From Deltaproteobacteria bacterium (GTDB lineage: Bacteria; Desulfobacterota; Desulfobacteria; Desulfobacterales; Desulfatibacillaceae), in NCBI GenBank assembly GCA_021815525.1, contig JAKAGN010000201.1, positions 1 through 5,803 on the forward strand: 5,803 nt of DNA, given 5' to 3'. Each line of letters begins with the position of its first letter. Within the stretch, counting starts at the first letter, position 1. A program made the translations under genes and the position numbers. Shown here one piece after another: positions 1 through 5,803 of this stretch. The notes under the pieces are model-generated. The model ran no database searches. It saw nothing but the letters and a program-made list of their open reading frames with translations, and had not been told where the DNA came from.

Positions 1-25
1 GCGGCGCTCGAGGCCCTTTGCTCGC

Positions 26-814
26 TCACACGCTGGAGGCCTTGGAAAGCGGCACGCTCCTGTTAAGGATCATCTTGGCGATCTTGGAAAACTGGGGGGT
101 TATGTCGGAGACGTAGGCGGAAAGGCGGCCCTGGTTTCCCAGCTCCTTTTTGACCTCGGGGTGCTCTTCCATATATTCTTTCATGGCCTCCACCACCGCC
201 AGGGAAGAATCTATGATGCGGACGCGTTTTCCGATCTTCCGGGAGATGATGCCCTTCAACACCGGGTAGTGGGTGCAGCCCAGGATCAGGGTGTCCACCT
301 GGCGGGTTTTCAAGGGGTGGAGGTAATCCTTCACTATCATGCGGGTCTCGGGCTTTTCGAGCCAGCCTTCCTCCACCAGGGGCACGAGAAGCGGGCAGGG
401 CTCGCTCACGACCGATTTATCCGGGGCAAGGGCCTTTATCTTTTTTTCGTAGATGCCGCTTCCGATGGTGCCCCGGGTGCCGATGACGCCTATCCTCTTG
501 GACTTGGGGTCCGCAAGGGCCATCTTGACGGCCGGGGTGATGACCTCGAATATCGGCACGGAAAACTCGGCCCGGAGGCGCTCGGTTGCGGCGGAGGATG
601 CGGTGTTGCAGGCGATGACGATGATGCTTGCGCCGCGATCCATAAGGAAACGGGTGTTTTCTATGGAGTAGCGCTCGATGGTTTCCGCGCTCTTGGTGCC
701 GTAGGGGGTGCGGGCGGTGTCGCCGAAGTAGAGGACGTCGCAGTCGGGAAATTCCCGTATGACGGCCGAGGCCACGGTGAGCCCGCCTATGCCGGAGTCG
801 AAGATGCCGATCAT
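26..814 (-). CDS. murI: Glutamate racemase MurI
   Basis: Interconverts L- and D-glutamate in the cytoplasm, supplying the D-glutamate of peptidoglycan. At 262 residues it has the usual family length. It starts with the family hallmark IFDSGIGGLTV (residues 4-14; Asp6 and Ser7 are the substrate-pocket pair). It carries both catalytic-cysteine motifs of cofactor-independent racemases: ACNTAS with Cys69 and GCTHYP with Cys180 and His182. GDTARTPYG (31-39) is also conserved. The ATG at 814 puts the hallmark at the very N-terminus as expected. No good Shine-Dalgarno sequence precedes it: the leader is A-rich, with AAAGG about 13 bases upstream. The gene diverges from the small gene at 974. The stop lies 25 bases from the window edge, so any downstream partner is not visible. 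The assignment is very secure. Confidence 0.97.
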   Translation of the reverse strand: MIGIFDSGIGGLTVASAVIREFPDCDVLYFGDTARTPYGTKSAETIERYSIENTRFLMDRGASIIVIACNTASSAATERLRAEFSVPIFEVITPAVKMALADPKSKRIGVIGTRGTIGSGIYEKKIKALAPDKSVVSEPCPLLVPLVEEGWLEKPETRMIVKDYLHPLKTRQVDTLILGCTHYPVLKGIISRKIGKRVRIIDSSLAVVEAMKEYMEEHPEVKKELGNQGRLSAYVSDITPQFSKIAKMILNRSVPLSKASSV

Positions 815-906
815 GGGTTTTTTACGGCCTTTATTTTTTTGAAAGAAAATCCGAAACGGGGTATGAAAGGTCCAAGCCTTCCAAAATCAGCGCCCGCGCC
901 AAGACA

Positions 907-938
907 GACGTGACCTATCCGATGGCGTGGTCAAAGTC
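907..938. repeat. Interrupted inverted repeat in the divergent intergenic region
   Basis: The murI/small-gene intergenic region (815-973) contains TGACC (911-915) and GGTCA (929-933), separated by 13 bases. Flanking GAC (907-909) and GTC (936-938) can extend the pairing past a one- and a two-base bulge. A dyad like this between divergent genes could be an operator, but the arms are short and chance is possible. I could not place a convincing sigma70 promoter for either gene here. The rest of the region is an A-rich (minus-strand) stretch next to the murI start and otherwise unremarkable. Confidence 0.25.
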
Positions 939-973
939 AAGCCGGGCCGGTTACAAGCCGCCCGAGAAACGGA

Positions 974-1252
974 ATGCGCATGAGCGAACGCGAACGGAGC
1001 AGCATGGACCGCAAAATTTTCGGCCTGGGGCTTTCGGTTGAGGCCGTGTCCCTCTACATCCTCTGCGCGGCCCTGGTGGACGAGGGCCGGACCGTTTCCA
1101 CCAAGAGCGTGACCCCCACCTGGAACTCCGACGCGGCGGCCCTTACCTTCGCCTTCGGGGAGCTGGAGCGCCGGGGCGTTTTGAGGAAAATCCTTTCGGA
1201 CCTTGTAGGAAACGACGCCTATAGGATCATGGATTCCGCCGAGTGGCGCTGA
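974..1252 (+). CDS. Small hypothetical protein, possible winged helix
   Basis: I do not recognise this protein as a named family. The longest reading is 92 residues. It has a probable helix (LSVEAVSLYILCAALVDEG, 20-38), a polar linker, a second helix (52-67, ending GELERRG) and a short beta-like tail (VLRKI then AYRIMD). This pattern resembles a small winged-helix domain, where ERRGVL would lead into the wing; that is inference from sequence pattern only. There is no signal peptide and no clear membrane segment. Three in-frame ATGs compete. 974 has only GAG seven bases upstream, 980 has GGA six bases upstream, and 1004 has GGAG four bases upstream and begins MDRKIFGLGL, just before the structured part. 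Codon use and GC match the neighbours, and no better ORF competes on either strand. It lies 46 bases ahead of the lipoprotein gene and may share its transcript. Confidence 0.7.
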   Translation: MRMSERERSSMDRKIFGLGLSVEAVSLYILCAALVDEGRTVSTKSVTPTWNSDAAALTFAFGELERRGVLRKILSDLVGNDAYRIMDSAEWR

Positions 1253-1288
1253 AAAATTTCCGGCGGGCGGCCTTTAATTCTTTCGCAT

Positions 1289-1293
1289 GGAGG
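1289..1293 (+). promoter_or_regulatory. Shine-Dalgarno sequence fixing the lipoprotein start
   Basis: GGAGG followed by a five-base spacer (CAATC) leads into the ATG at 1299. Its first base is the last base of an in-frame upstream ATG at 1287, which itself has no purine-rich site. The true start is therefore almost certainly 1299. Confidence 0.8.
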
Positions 1294-1298
1294 CAATC

Positions 1299-2399
1299 AT
1301 GGCGCTAACGAACGCACGGCCGCTTGGCTTGAGGCGTGGGATCGCCGACCGGCACGCGGGGCTCCGTCTTCTCACGGCCCTCTGCCTGGTTTTTCTCGTG
1401 ATGGCGGCCGTGGGCTGCAAGAAAATGGAGGAGGCCCCGCCGGCTCCTCCACCGCCACAGGAGGCTCCCGCGATGGAGGCCGCCCCCGCAGCTCCCGCTC
1501 CGGACGAAGCCGCTCCGGCCGAGGCCCGGTCCGAGGCGGCTCCTTCGGCCGATTCGGCGGCAAGCGGTCTCCAAAAGAGCAAGCCTGCTGCGGCCGGACG
1601 CAAGATCATACTTTCCTTCGTGGTATCCCTCGAGGTGAAAAGCGCCACGGCCGCCTTCAACGCCCTGGACAAGGTGGCCGAGCAATCGGGGGCCTACGTC
1701 ATCCAGACCGCCAAGGACCGCCGCGAGGACGGCACCCTTAAGGGCTCGGTCACCTTCAGGGTGCCTCCCGGGTCCCTGGGCGGCTTTCTCGCCCGCGTGC
1801 GCGCTCTCGGAAAAATAGTGAAGGAAACATCGAGCGGCCAGGACATCACCGATCAGTACGTGGATCTGGAGGCCCGCATCCGCAACGCCAAGTCAACGGA
1901 GGAGGAGGTCCTTAAAATTCTCCACGAGAGAAGCGGACGTCTTTCGGAAATCCTGGAGGTTGCCCGGGAGGTGGCGCGGATACGCGGCGAGATCGAGGAG
2001 ATGGAGGCCCGGAAGCGGAACTTCGACCTTTTGACCGACACGAGCTCGGTCACTGTGGAGATCGCGGAGCCCGAAACCCCCGCCTCGCTCGTGGTGAGCT
2101 CGCCCTTCAGGCCCATCTGGGAGTCCATCAAGTCGGCCTTCAACGAGGGCATGGAGCTGATGGCCGGGTCCGTGCATTTCATGGTGCTGGCCTTCCTGAC
2201 CATTCTTCCCTGGGCGCTCGTCATCATCCTCATTTACCTCGTCTGGCTTCGCCACAAGAGGCGGGAGGAGCGCAGCGCCCCGCCGGCCATCGCCCCGCCG
2301 GCTCAGCCTGCGGCCTCGCCCCTGGTGAGGCCCACCCGCATCAAGAGGCCGCCGGAGCCCGCGGCCGATGAGGAGGAGGACGGGCCGGAAAGCAAGTGA
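1299..2399 (+). CDS. DUF4349-domain lipoprotein with C-terminal membrane anchor
   Basis: An envelope protein of 366 residues with unknown biochemical role. Residues 22-39 form a hydrophobic signal segment ending in an AVGC lipobox (Cys40), so lipidation is predicted. A Pro/Ala/Glu-rich linker follows (about 41-100), probably a periplasmic spacer. The DUF4349 region runs from about 103 to 257. It has RVPPGSL, then GKIVKETSSGQDITDQYVDL, which closely fits the family pattern, then a charged helical stretch (about 190-240, LEVAREVARIRGEIEEMEAR) likely to form a coiled coil, then SSVTVEIAEPE. A transmembrane helix lies at about 293-317. It is followed by basic RHKRREER, which favours a cytoplasmic tail; the tail is Pro-rich and ends acidic. 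The start is set by GGAGG five bases before the ATG; a start at 1287 would add four residues. A weak -10-like TTTAAT lies at 1273-1278. The family call is good; the function is unknown. Confidence 0.88.
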   Translation: MALTNARPLGLRRGIADRHAGLRLLTALCLVFLVMAAVGCKKMEEAPPAPPPPQEAPAMEAAPAAPAPDEAAPAEARSEAAPSADSAASGLQKSKPAAAGRKIILSFVVSLEVKSATAAFNALDKVAEQSGAYVIQTAKDRREDGTLKGSVTFRVPPGSLGGFLARVRALGKIVKETSSGQDITDQYVDLEARIRNAKSTEEEVLKILHERSGRLSEILEVAREVARIRGEIEEMEARKRNFDLLTDTSSVTVEIAEPETPASLVVSSPFRPIWESIKSAFNEGMELMAGSVHFMVLAFLTILPWALVIILIYLVWLRHKRREERSAPPAIAPPAQPAASPLVRPTRIKRPPEPAADEEEDGPESK

Positions 2400-2474
2400 T
2401 GAGCCGGAAAGCTCCCGATGTCCCTGAATCACGGGGGATTTCGCGGGTGGCTCAGCAGCGCCTTCTCTTTCGAT

Positions 2475-3575
2475 TCAAATGCTGATTCCGCACACGCGGG
2501 AGGCGGCCTCGTCCAGTATCCGGGCGAGGCCGCCTTTTTCATCGGGGGAAAAGCCCAGGGCCTCGCGCCAGACCGCGTCGTCCTCCATGCAAAAATACAC
2601 GGTGACGGACGGGGCCGCCTCGCGGATGGCGGCGGCGACCCTCGTAAAAAGCGCCGTGCGGAGGGGCTTATAGTAGCGCATCTTCCCATCGGCGCCCGGA
2701 ATGAACTCGCCGTAAGGGATTTTCGAGGCCGGAAAGCGGCGCGCCACGATGGGCTTCAGATCCGGCATGAAACGGAAGGTTCCCAGGCTCACCCAGGCCA
2801 CGGAATCCTGCGGAACGCGGCGGAAGATGGCGCGGGCCACCTCTTCGTATTCGGCCTCGCAGCCCGGGTAGAGGATCATGGGGTCGAAGTGGAAGGCCAG
2901 CGGAAAGCCGTGCGCCGCGCTCTTTTCGGCGGCGGCGAGGCGCGCTTCGAGCGGGGCGGTCCTGCGTTCGTTTTCGCGGATGGCGGCCCCGGTGTTGACG
3001 GAAAAGGCCAGGATGGTTTTCCTGTTATGAGGAAGACCTAAGAGCCGGTCCACGGCGGTGCTCTTGGATTTCAGCTCAAGCGCCGCGTGGTCCTGTGCGC
3101 CGAAAAGGCTCACGAGGCGGGCGTTCAAGTCGCTTAGGGGCTCCCAGATGAGGCTGTCGGTGAACTCCCCCGTGCCCAGGCGGCGGACGTTTGCCGGGCG
3201 TTCGGCCAGCGTTTGCGAAAGCTCGGTGAATAAATCCTCGTGGTTCACGAAAAAGGTGAGGACCGCCGGGTGGAAGTAGGCCTGGAGGATGCAGTAGGCG
3301 CAGTCCATGGTGCAGAACGCGCCCACGTGGAGGATTTGATAGCCGCAGCAGTGGTAGTTGCGGGTTCCCGGGCAGGGCCTAAGGAAGCGGCCCCGGTTGA
3401 CGGCCAGATACAGCACCCTTTTGCCGGCCGCGATGGGGTCGGACGCGGCCTCCACACAACGGAACACCGCGCTTGGGCCGTCGAGGATCTCGACCGGAAC
3501 GCCCGCGAGACGGCTACGAATGACGCTGACCGCCGGGAAATCGATTGCCGCGGCGTCTATGTATAAGCGCTCCAT
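2475..3575 (-). CDS. SPL-family (spore photoproduct lyase-like) radical SAM protein
   Basis: Probable radical SAM enzyme related to spore photoproduct lyase, which repairs the spore thymine dimer. Numbered from the ATG at 3575 (366 residues), the cluster-binding motif CTMDCAYC has Cys88, Cys92 and Cys95, at almost the same position as in SplB, followed by ILQAYFHPAVLTFFVN. Upstream, CPGTRNYHCCGY adds Cys68, Cys76 and Cys77, which I recall as typical of the Gram-negative SPL-like branch. The later match LLGLPHNRKTILAFSVN and the AARL-type helix also track SplB. By alignment from memory, the hydrogen-donor cysteine of SplB falls on Glu137 in GTGEFTDSL, and the tyrosine after the last cluster cysteine is Ile96; Tyr94 is kept. 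Its substrate may therefore differ. The start could also be the GTG immediately upstream (3578); neither has a clear ribosome-binding site. It follows the ParB-like gene by 6-9 bases, suggesting translational coupling. Confidence 0.88.
   Translation of the reverse strand: MERLYIDAAAIDFPAVSVIRSRLAGVPVEILDGPSAVFRCVEAASDPIAAGKRVLYLAVNRGRFLRPCPGTRNYHCCGYQILHVGAFCTMDCAYCILQAYFHPAVLTFFVNHEDLFTELSQTLAERPANVRRLGTGEFTDSLIWEPLSDLNARLVSLFGAQDHAALELKSKSTAVDRLLGLPHNRKTILAFSVNTGAAIRENERRTAPLEARLAAAEKSAAHGFPLAFHFDPMILYPGCEAEYEEVARAIFRRVPQDSVAWVSLGTFRFMPDLKPIVARRFPASKIPYGEFIPGADGKMRYYKPLRTALFTRVAAAIREAAPSVTVYFCMEDDAVWREALGFSPDEKGGLARILDEAASRVCGISI
2501..2539 (+). terminator. Intrinsic terminator inside the convergent gene
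   Basis: A perfect 10-bp stem, GGCGGCCTCG (2502-2511) with CGAGGCCGCC (2525-2534), is followed directly by five T's (2535-2539). The loop can close by three more pairs (2512-2514 with 2522-2524), leaving seven bases. The T-tract is only on the plus-strand side, so it should stop transcription coming from the lipoprotein gene about 100 bases after its stop codon. It lies wholly within the last codons of the convergent SPL-like gene, where the stem encodes part of its C-terminal helix. No comparable minus-strand terminator is visible between 2400 and 2474. Confidence 0.8.
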
Positions 3576-3584
3576 CACGGGGGC

Positions 3585-4541
3585 TTACGGAAGAATCCGC
3601 GAAAGAGCGGGGTTTTCCAGCAGCGAGGCCACCAAGTCCTTACGGGCCGCAAGCTCCGCGCGGCTTTTCACGCGGATGGAGAGCGTGTGTTGCTCCCCCT
3701 CGAAAAAGGGCGGGGGCTCCCAGGCGGCGCCCTGCGGAAGGCGAAGCTCGGCCGCGTTCCGCGAGAAGTTCTCCTCGGCCGCCGAAAGATGCGGAAAGCG
3801 CCGCCGCTTCAGGTGCTCCCGCACGCGCCTGGCCGCAAGCCCCCTGTCCCCGCCGCTTTCTTCGAGAATTGCCGCGATTGCCGGACCGGCCAGGACCTCC
3901 CGGAGGGCCACCTCGTCGCGTTTCGATATATCGGTTGAAATATCGAGGAGTTCGCGTTGCTTGCTCAAGGAAAGCTTCAAGATGGAAAAAAGCTCTGCAA
4001 GCACTCGGGCGTCGTCTTCGGGGAGCCGCCCCAGCGTGAGGGCCATTGCAAAGGCCACGGCTTCGGATGAAATGGCCTCTCGAATGAAGGCCGGAAGCCT
4101 TGAGAGGCTTTCCAGCCTTTCAAGATGGCGGGGGTTCGCGGCGAGCCGGAGCGCCTTTTCCGCAAGCTTCGTCCGCTCCTCCCAGGGCCGGCCGGGGCCC
4201 AGGAGCGCCACGGCCCGGGACTCTTCCATAATCGAAAGAGGGCGCGAGGCCGCGTTCTCGCTCACCGCGAGAAAGGCCAAGCCGTCGAAATCCGCCTCCG
4301 CCGTGGCCACGCGAGAGGGGATTTCGTCCCAACCCAGGCTCCGCAGGGCCGCGATCCGGCGGAAGCCCGAGACGATCCGGTATCCGCCCTTCCCGTTCTC
4401 CTGCAGGACCACCGGGTTCAGAAGCCCAACGGCCCGGATGGATTCGGCGAGGAGCGACGCGCCCGCGGGGTCCGATACGCGGAAGGTTTCATCGCCCGTA
4501 TCCACGAGGCTCAGGCGGATATTTTTAAGGGGCAGAATCAC
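3585..4541 (-). CDS. ParB/RepB/Spo0J N-terminal domain protein
   Basis: A 318-residue protein with the ParB-type N-terminal domain, probably a DNA-binding or regulatory factor rather than the chromosome-partition ParB. Visible family blocks are LLAESIRAVGLLNPVVLQ (30-47), YRIVSGFRRIAAL (54-66) and SENAASRPLSIMEES (94-108). The HTH-region pattern LPAFIREAISSEAVAFAMALTLGRLP follows at about 148-173. Compared with canonical ParB, the GERRxRA box reads GFRRIAA and ENxxR reads ENAAS, so two CTP-pocket arginines and the GERR glutamate appear changed. The C-terminal part, with a basic stretch REHLKRRRFPH at about 241-251, is not recognisable to me. There is no parA neighbour. The start is GTG, with only a weak GAAAG site three bases upstream; no alternative start lies between it and purC. 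It sits 17 bases after purC and 6-9 before the SPL-like gene. Confidence 0.82.
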   Translation of the reverse strand: MILPLKNIRLSLVDTGDETFRVSDPAGASLLAESIRAVGLLNPVVLQENGKGGYRIVSGFRRIAALRSLGWDEIPSRVATAEADFDGLAFLAVSENAASRPLSIMEESRAVALLGPGRPWEERTKLAEKALRLAANPRHLERLESLSRLPAFIREAISSEAVAFAMALTLGRLPEDDARVLAELFSILKLSLSKQRELLDISTDISKRDEVALREVLAGPAIAAILEESGGDRGLAARRVREHLKRRRFPHLSAAEENFSRNAAELRLPQGAAWEPPPFFEGEQHTLSIRVKSRAELAARKDLVASLLENPALSRILP

Positions 4542-4558
4542 GTTCTTTCGATTGCGTG

Positions 4559-5455
4559 CTATTTCAGGCCATGACCCGACAAAAGGGTGAGGGCCTGGAG
4601 GTACTTTTCGCGCGTGCGGGCGATGACGTCCTGCGGCACCTTGGGCGCGGGCGGCTTCTTGTTCCAGCCGATCTCGGTGAGATAATCGCGCACGTACTGC
4701 TTGTCGAAGGAATCCTGGCCGCGGCCGGGCTCGTAGGAGTCCTTGGGCCAGAAGCGGGAGGAGTCGGGGGTCAAGACCTCGTCGATGAGGTATATCTCGC
4801 CCGCGTCCGATAGGCCGAACTCGAACTTGGTGTCGGCGATTATTATGCCCTTTTGGGCCGCAAGCTCCGAGCCGCGTTCGTAGACGGCAAGGGTCAGGTC
4901 CCGCACCTTAAGGGCGGTTTCGCGGCCCAAAAGCCCCGCTGTCTCCTCGAAGGTGATGTTTTCGTCGTGGACTCCGGCCTCGGCCTTGGTGGTGGGGGTG
5001 AAAAGGGTCTCGGGAAGCTTCTGGGATTCCACGAGGCCCGGCGGAAGAGCGATGCCGCAGACGCTGCCGTCCTTTTTGTAGGAAGTCCAGCCGGAGCCCG
5101 AAAGATAGCCGCGCACCACGCACTCGACGGGCAGCGGCTTGAGCTTTTTGACCAGGATGCTGCGGCCGGCCAGCGTTTCGGAGTAAGGCGCGCAAATCTT
5201 GGGATAGCCGGCGACATCCGCCGTTATGACGTGGTTTTTGACCAGGCCTTCCATCACGCCGAACCAGAAAAGGGAGATTTGCGTCAGGACCTTGCCCTTG
5301 TCGGGCACCGGGTCCGGGAGCACCACGTCGAAGGCCGAGAGCCGGTCCGTGGCCACCATCAAAAGGGCGTCCCCCAGGTCGTACATGTCGCGGACCTTGC
5401 CCCGCTTGGGCTCGGGCAGATCCGGAAAATTCGTTTCCCATACCGCGCTTTGCAT
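4559..5455 (-). CDS. purC: SAICAR synthetase (phosphoribosylaminoimidazole-succinocarboxamide synthase)
   Basis: Catalyses the ATP-dependent joining of CAIR and aspartate to form SAICAR in cytoplasmic de novo purine synthesis. The 298 residues match the longer PurC form and are full length. Key blocks are GKVRDMYDLGDALLMVATDR (19-38, nucleotide-binding loop), SAFDVVLPDPVPDKGKVL (40-57), and signature 1 around LPVECVVRGYLSGSGW (108-123). Signature 2 is IADTKFEFG (206-214), followed by LIDEVLTPDSSRFW (223-236). The ATG at 5455 is preceded by AGGA four bases away and GGAG nine bases away. It lies 26 bases after the phosphoesterase stop and 17 before the ParB-like start, in the middle of the minus-strand cluster. 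Any purine-responsive control would lie beyond the right window edge. The assignment is very secure. Confidence 0.97.
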   Translation of the reverse strand: MQSAVWETNFPDLPEPKRGKVRDMYDLGDALLMVATDRLSAFDVVLPDPVPDKGKVLTQISLFWFGVMEGLVKNHVITADVAGYPKICAPYSETLAGRSILVKKLKPLPVECVVRGYLSGSGWTSYKKDGSVCGIALPPGLVESQKLPETLFTPTTKAEAGVHDENITFEETAGLLGRETALKVRDLTLAVYERGSELAAQKGIIIADTKFEFGLSDAGEIYLIDEVLTPDSSRFWPKDSYEPGRGQDSFDKQYVRDYLTEIGWNKKPPAPKVPQDVIARTREKYLQALTLLSGHGLK

Positions 5456-5481
5456 CGTTTCCTACTCCCGTGGAGAAAATG

Positions 5482-5803
5482 TCAGAGGGCGATTATGCGC
5501 CCGGAAATGCCGCGTTCTTCGTCCAGCGTCAGTATCCCGGCCGAGCCGGACGCGAAGGCGCCCGGATTGAACAGGAGAATACCGTCCCTGATGTGGTTGG
5601 CCGGCGTGTGGGTATGGCCGTAGCAAATGGCGTCCACGTCCTCGAACTCCGGCATTATGCGCTCCTCCAGGCCCGTGCGTGAGCCCCACCCGTGGATGAG
5701 ACCGATGGAAAAATCCATCATCCGCACGATTTCCTTGCCCCGTAAGGGGAGGTTCGCGCCGTCCATGTTGCCCTTGACGGCCACGACCCGTTTGGGGAAA
5801 AAG
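5482..5803 (-). CDS. YfcE/MJ0936-family metallophosphoesterase, partial (C-terminal part)
   Basis: The reading frame is open to the window edge, so the N-terminus is missing, including the expected DxH and GDxxD metal motifs. The visible 106 or so residues begin FFPKRVVAVKGNMDG, the GN(x)D motif of calcineurin-like phosphoesterases. Then come LIHGWG (metal-binding His) and CYGHTHTP (the GHTH motif), and LLFNPGA, where most relatives have NPGS. These steps in this order are typical of the YfcE/MJ0936 branch, which hydrolyses phosphodiesters with two metal ions; the natural substrate is unknown. A start at the internal GTG (5784) would remove essential metal ligands and is not credible. It is the first visible gene of the cluster and ends 26 bases before purC. 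The family is sure, the exact member is not. Confidence 0.9.
   Translation of the reverse strand, partial: FFPKRVVAVKGNMDGANLPLRGKEIVRMMDFSIGLIHGWGSRTGLEERIMPEFEDVDAICYGHTHTPANHIRDGILLFNPGAFASGSAGILTLDEERGISGRIIAL

Noticed and set aside
161..913. Plus-strand open frame of about 250 codons opposite murI
   Set aside because: It is a shadow of murI: Gly/His/Asp-rich translation, no family motif and no convincing ribosome-binding site.
912..940. Possible murI promoter using TTGACT (935-940, minus strand)
   Set aside because: No acceptable -10 hexamer occurs at 15-18 bases; the best match is three of six.
1249..1278. Possible sigma70 promoter (CTGAAA, 18-base spacer, TTTAAT) before the lipoprotein gene
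   Set aside because: The -10-like hexamer matches well, but the -35-like part is poor and overlaps the preceding stop codon; the leader would be only a few bases long.
2400..2474. Search for a minus-strand terminator after the SPL-like gene
   Set aside because: Only short imperfect inverted repeats (such as GAGCC at 2401-2405 with GGCTC at 2449-2453) and no T-tract on the right side.
2418..3041. Plus-strand open frame after the lipoprotein gene, opposite the SPL-like gene
   Set aside because: It is antisense to a gene with a clear radical SAM motif, and the terminator at 2501-2539 would stop its transcript early.
3585..4541. Calling the ParB-domain gene the chromosome-partition parB
   Set aside because: No parA neighbour, no parS-like palindrome in the window, and altered nucleotide-pocket residues.
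3358..4590. Long plus-strand open frame (about 410 codons) opposite the ParB-like gene and part of the SPL-like gene
   Set aside because: It is antisense to two genes with clear family motifs, its product is Ser/Arg-rich with no recognisable domain, and it arises naturally from high-GC codon bias.
4853..5623. Plus-strand open frame of about 256 codons opposite purC
   Set aside because: It is a shadow of purC with no recognisable domain, and it also crosses the gap and the phosphoesterase gene.

Overview
The window comes from a GC-rich bacterium (roughly 60-65% GC by eye). The gene set and protein style suggest a Gram-negative, anaerobe-type lineage, most likely Desulfobacterota/Deltaproteobacteria. 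The clues are a spore-photolyase-like radical SAM protein with the extended cysteine set, a DUF4349 lipoprotein and a solitary ParB-like protein. This placement is an inference from protein resemblance; the window holds no marker gene such as rRNA.

Layout. From the left edge, murI (glutamate racemase, peptidoglycan precursor supply) lies on the minus strand. It diverges, across about 160 bases, from two plus-strand genes: a small protein of up to 92 residues with a possible winged-helix fold, and a DUF4349-type envelope lipoprotein of 366 residues. The lipoprotein gene runs convergently into a minus-strand block. A strong intrinsic terminator for the plus-strand pair sits inside the last codons of the convergent gene.

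The right half is a tight minus-strand cluster, read from the right edge leftwards: the C-terminal part of a YfcE/MJ0936-type metallophosphoesterase (cut by the window end), purC (SAICAR synthetase), a ParB/RepB/Spo0J-domain protein, and an SPL-family radical SAM protein. The gaps are 26, 17 and 6-9 bases, so one transcript is likely. Its promoter lies beyond the right edge.

Functional reading. murI and purC are ordinary housekeeping genes. The less ordinary part is the coupled pair of a DNA-binding-like ParB protein and an SPL-like radical SAM protein. The radical SAM protein keeps the Fe-S cluster motif but, in my alignment from memory, lacks the hydrogen-donor cysteine and one radical-relay tyrosine of true spore photoproduct lyase. 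The ParB-like protein keeps its domain pattern but has changes at residues that bind CTP in canonical ParB. I found no RNA genes, CRISPR arrays, insertion sequences or parS-like sites, and no clear proof of a new system.
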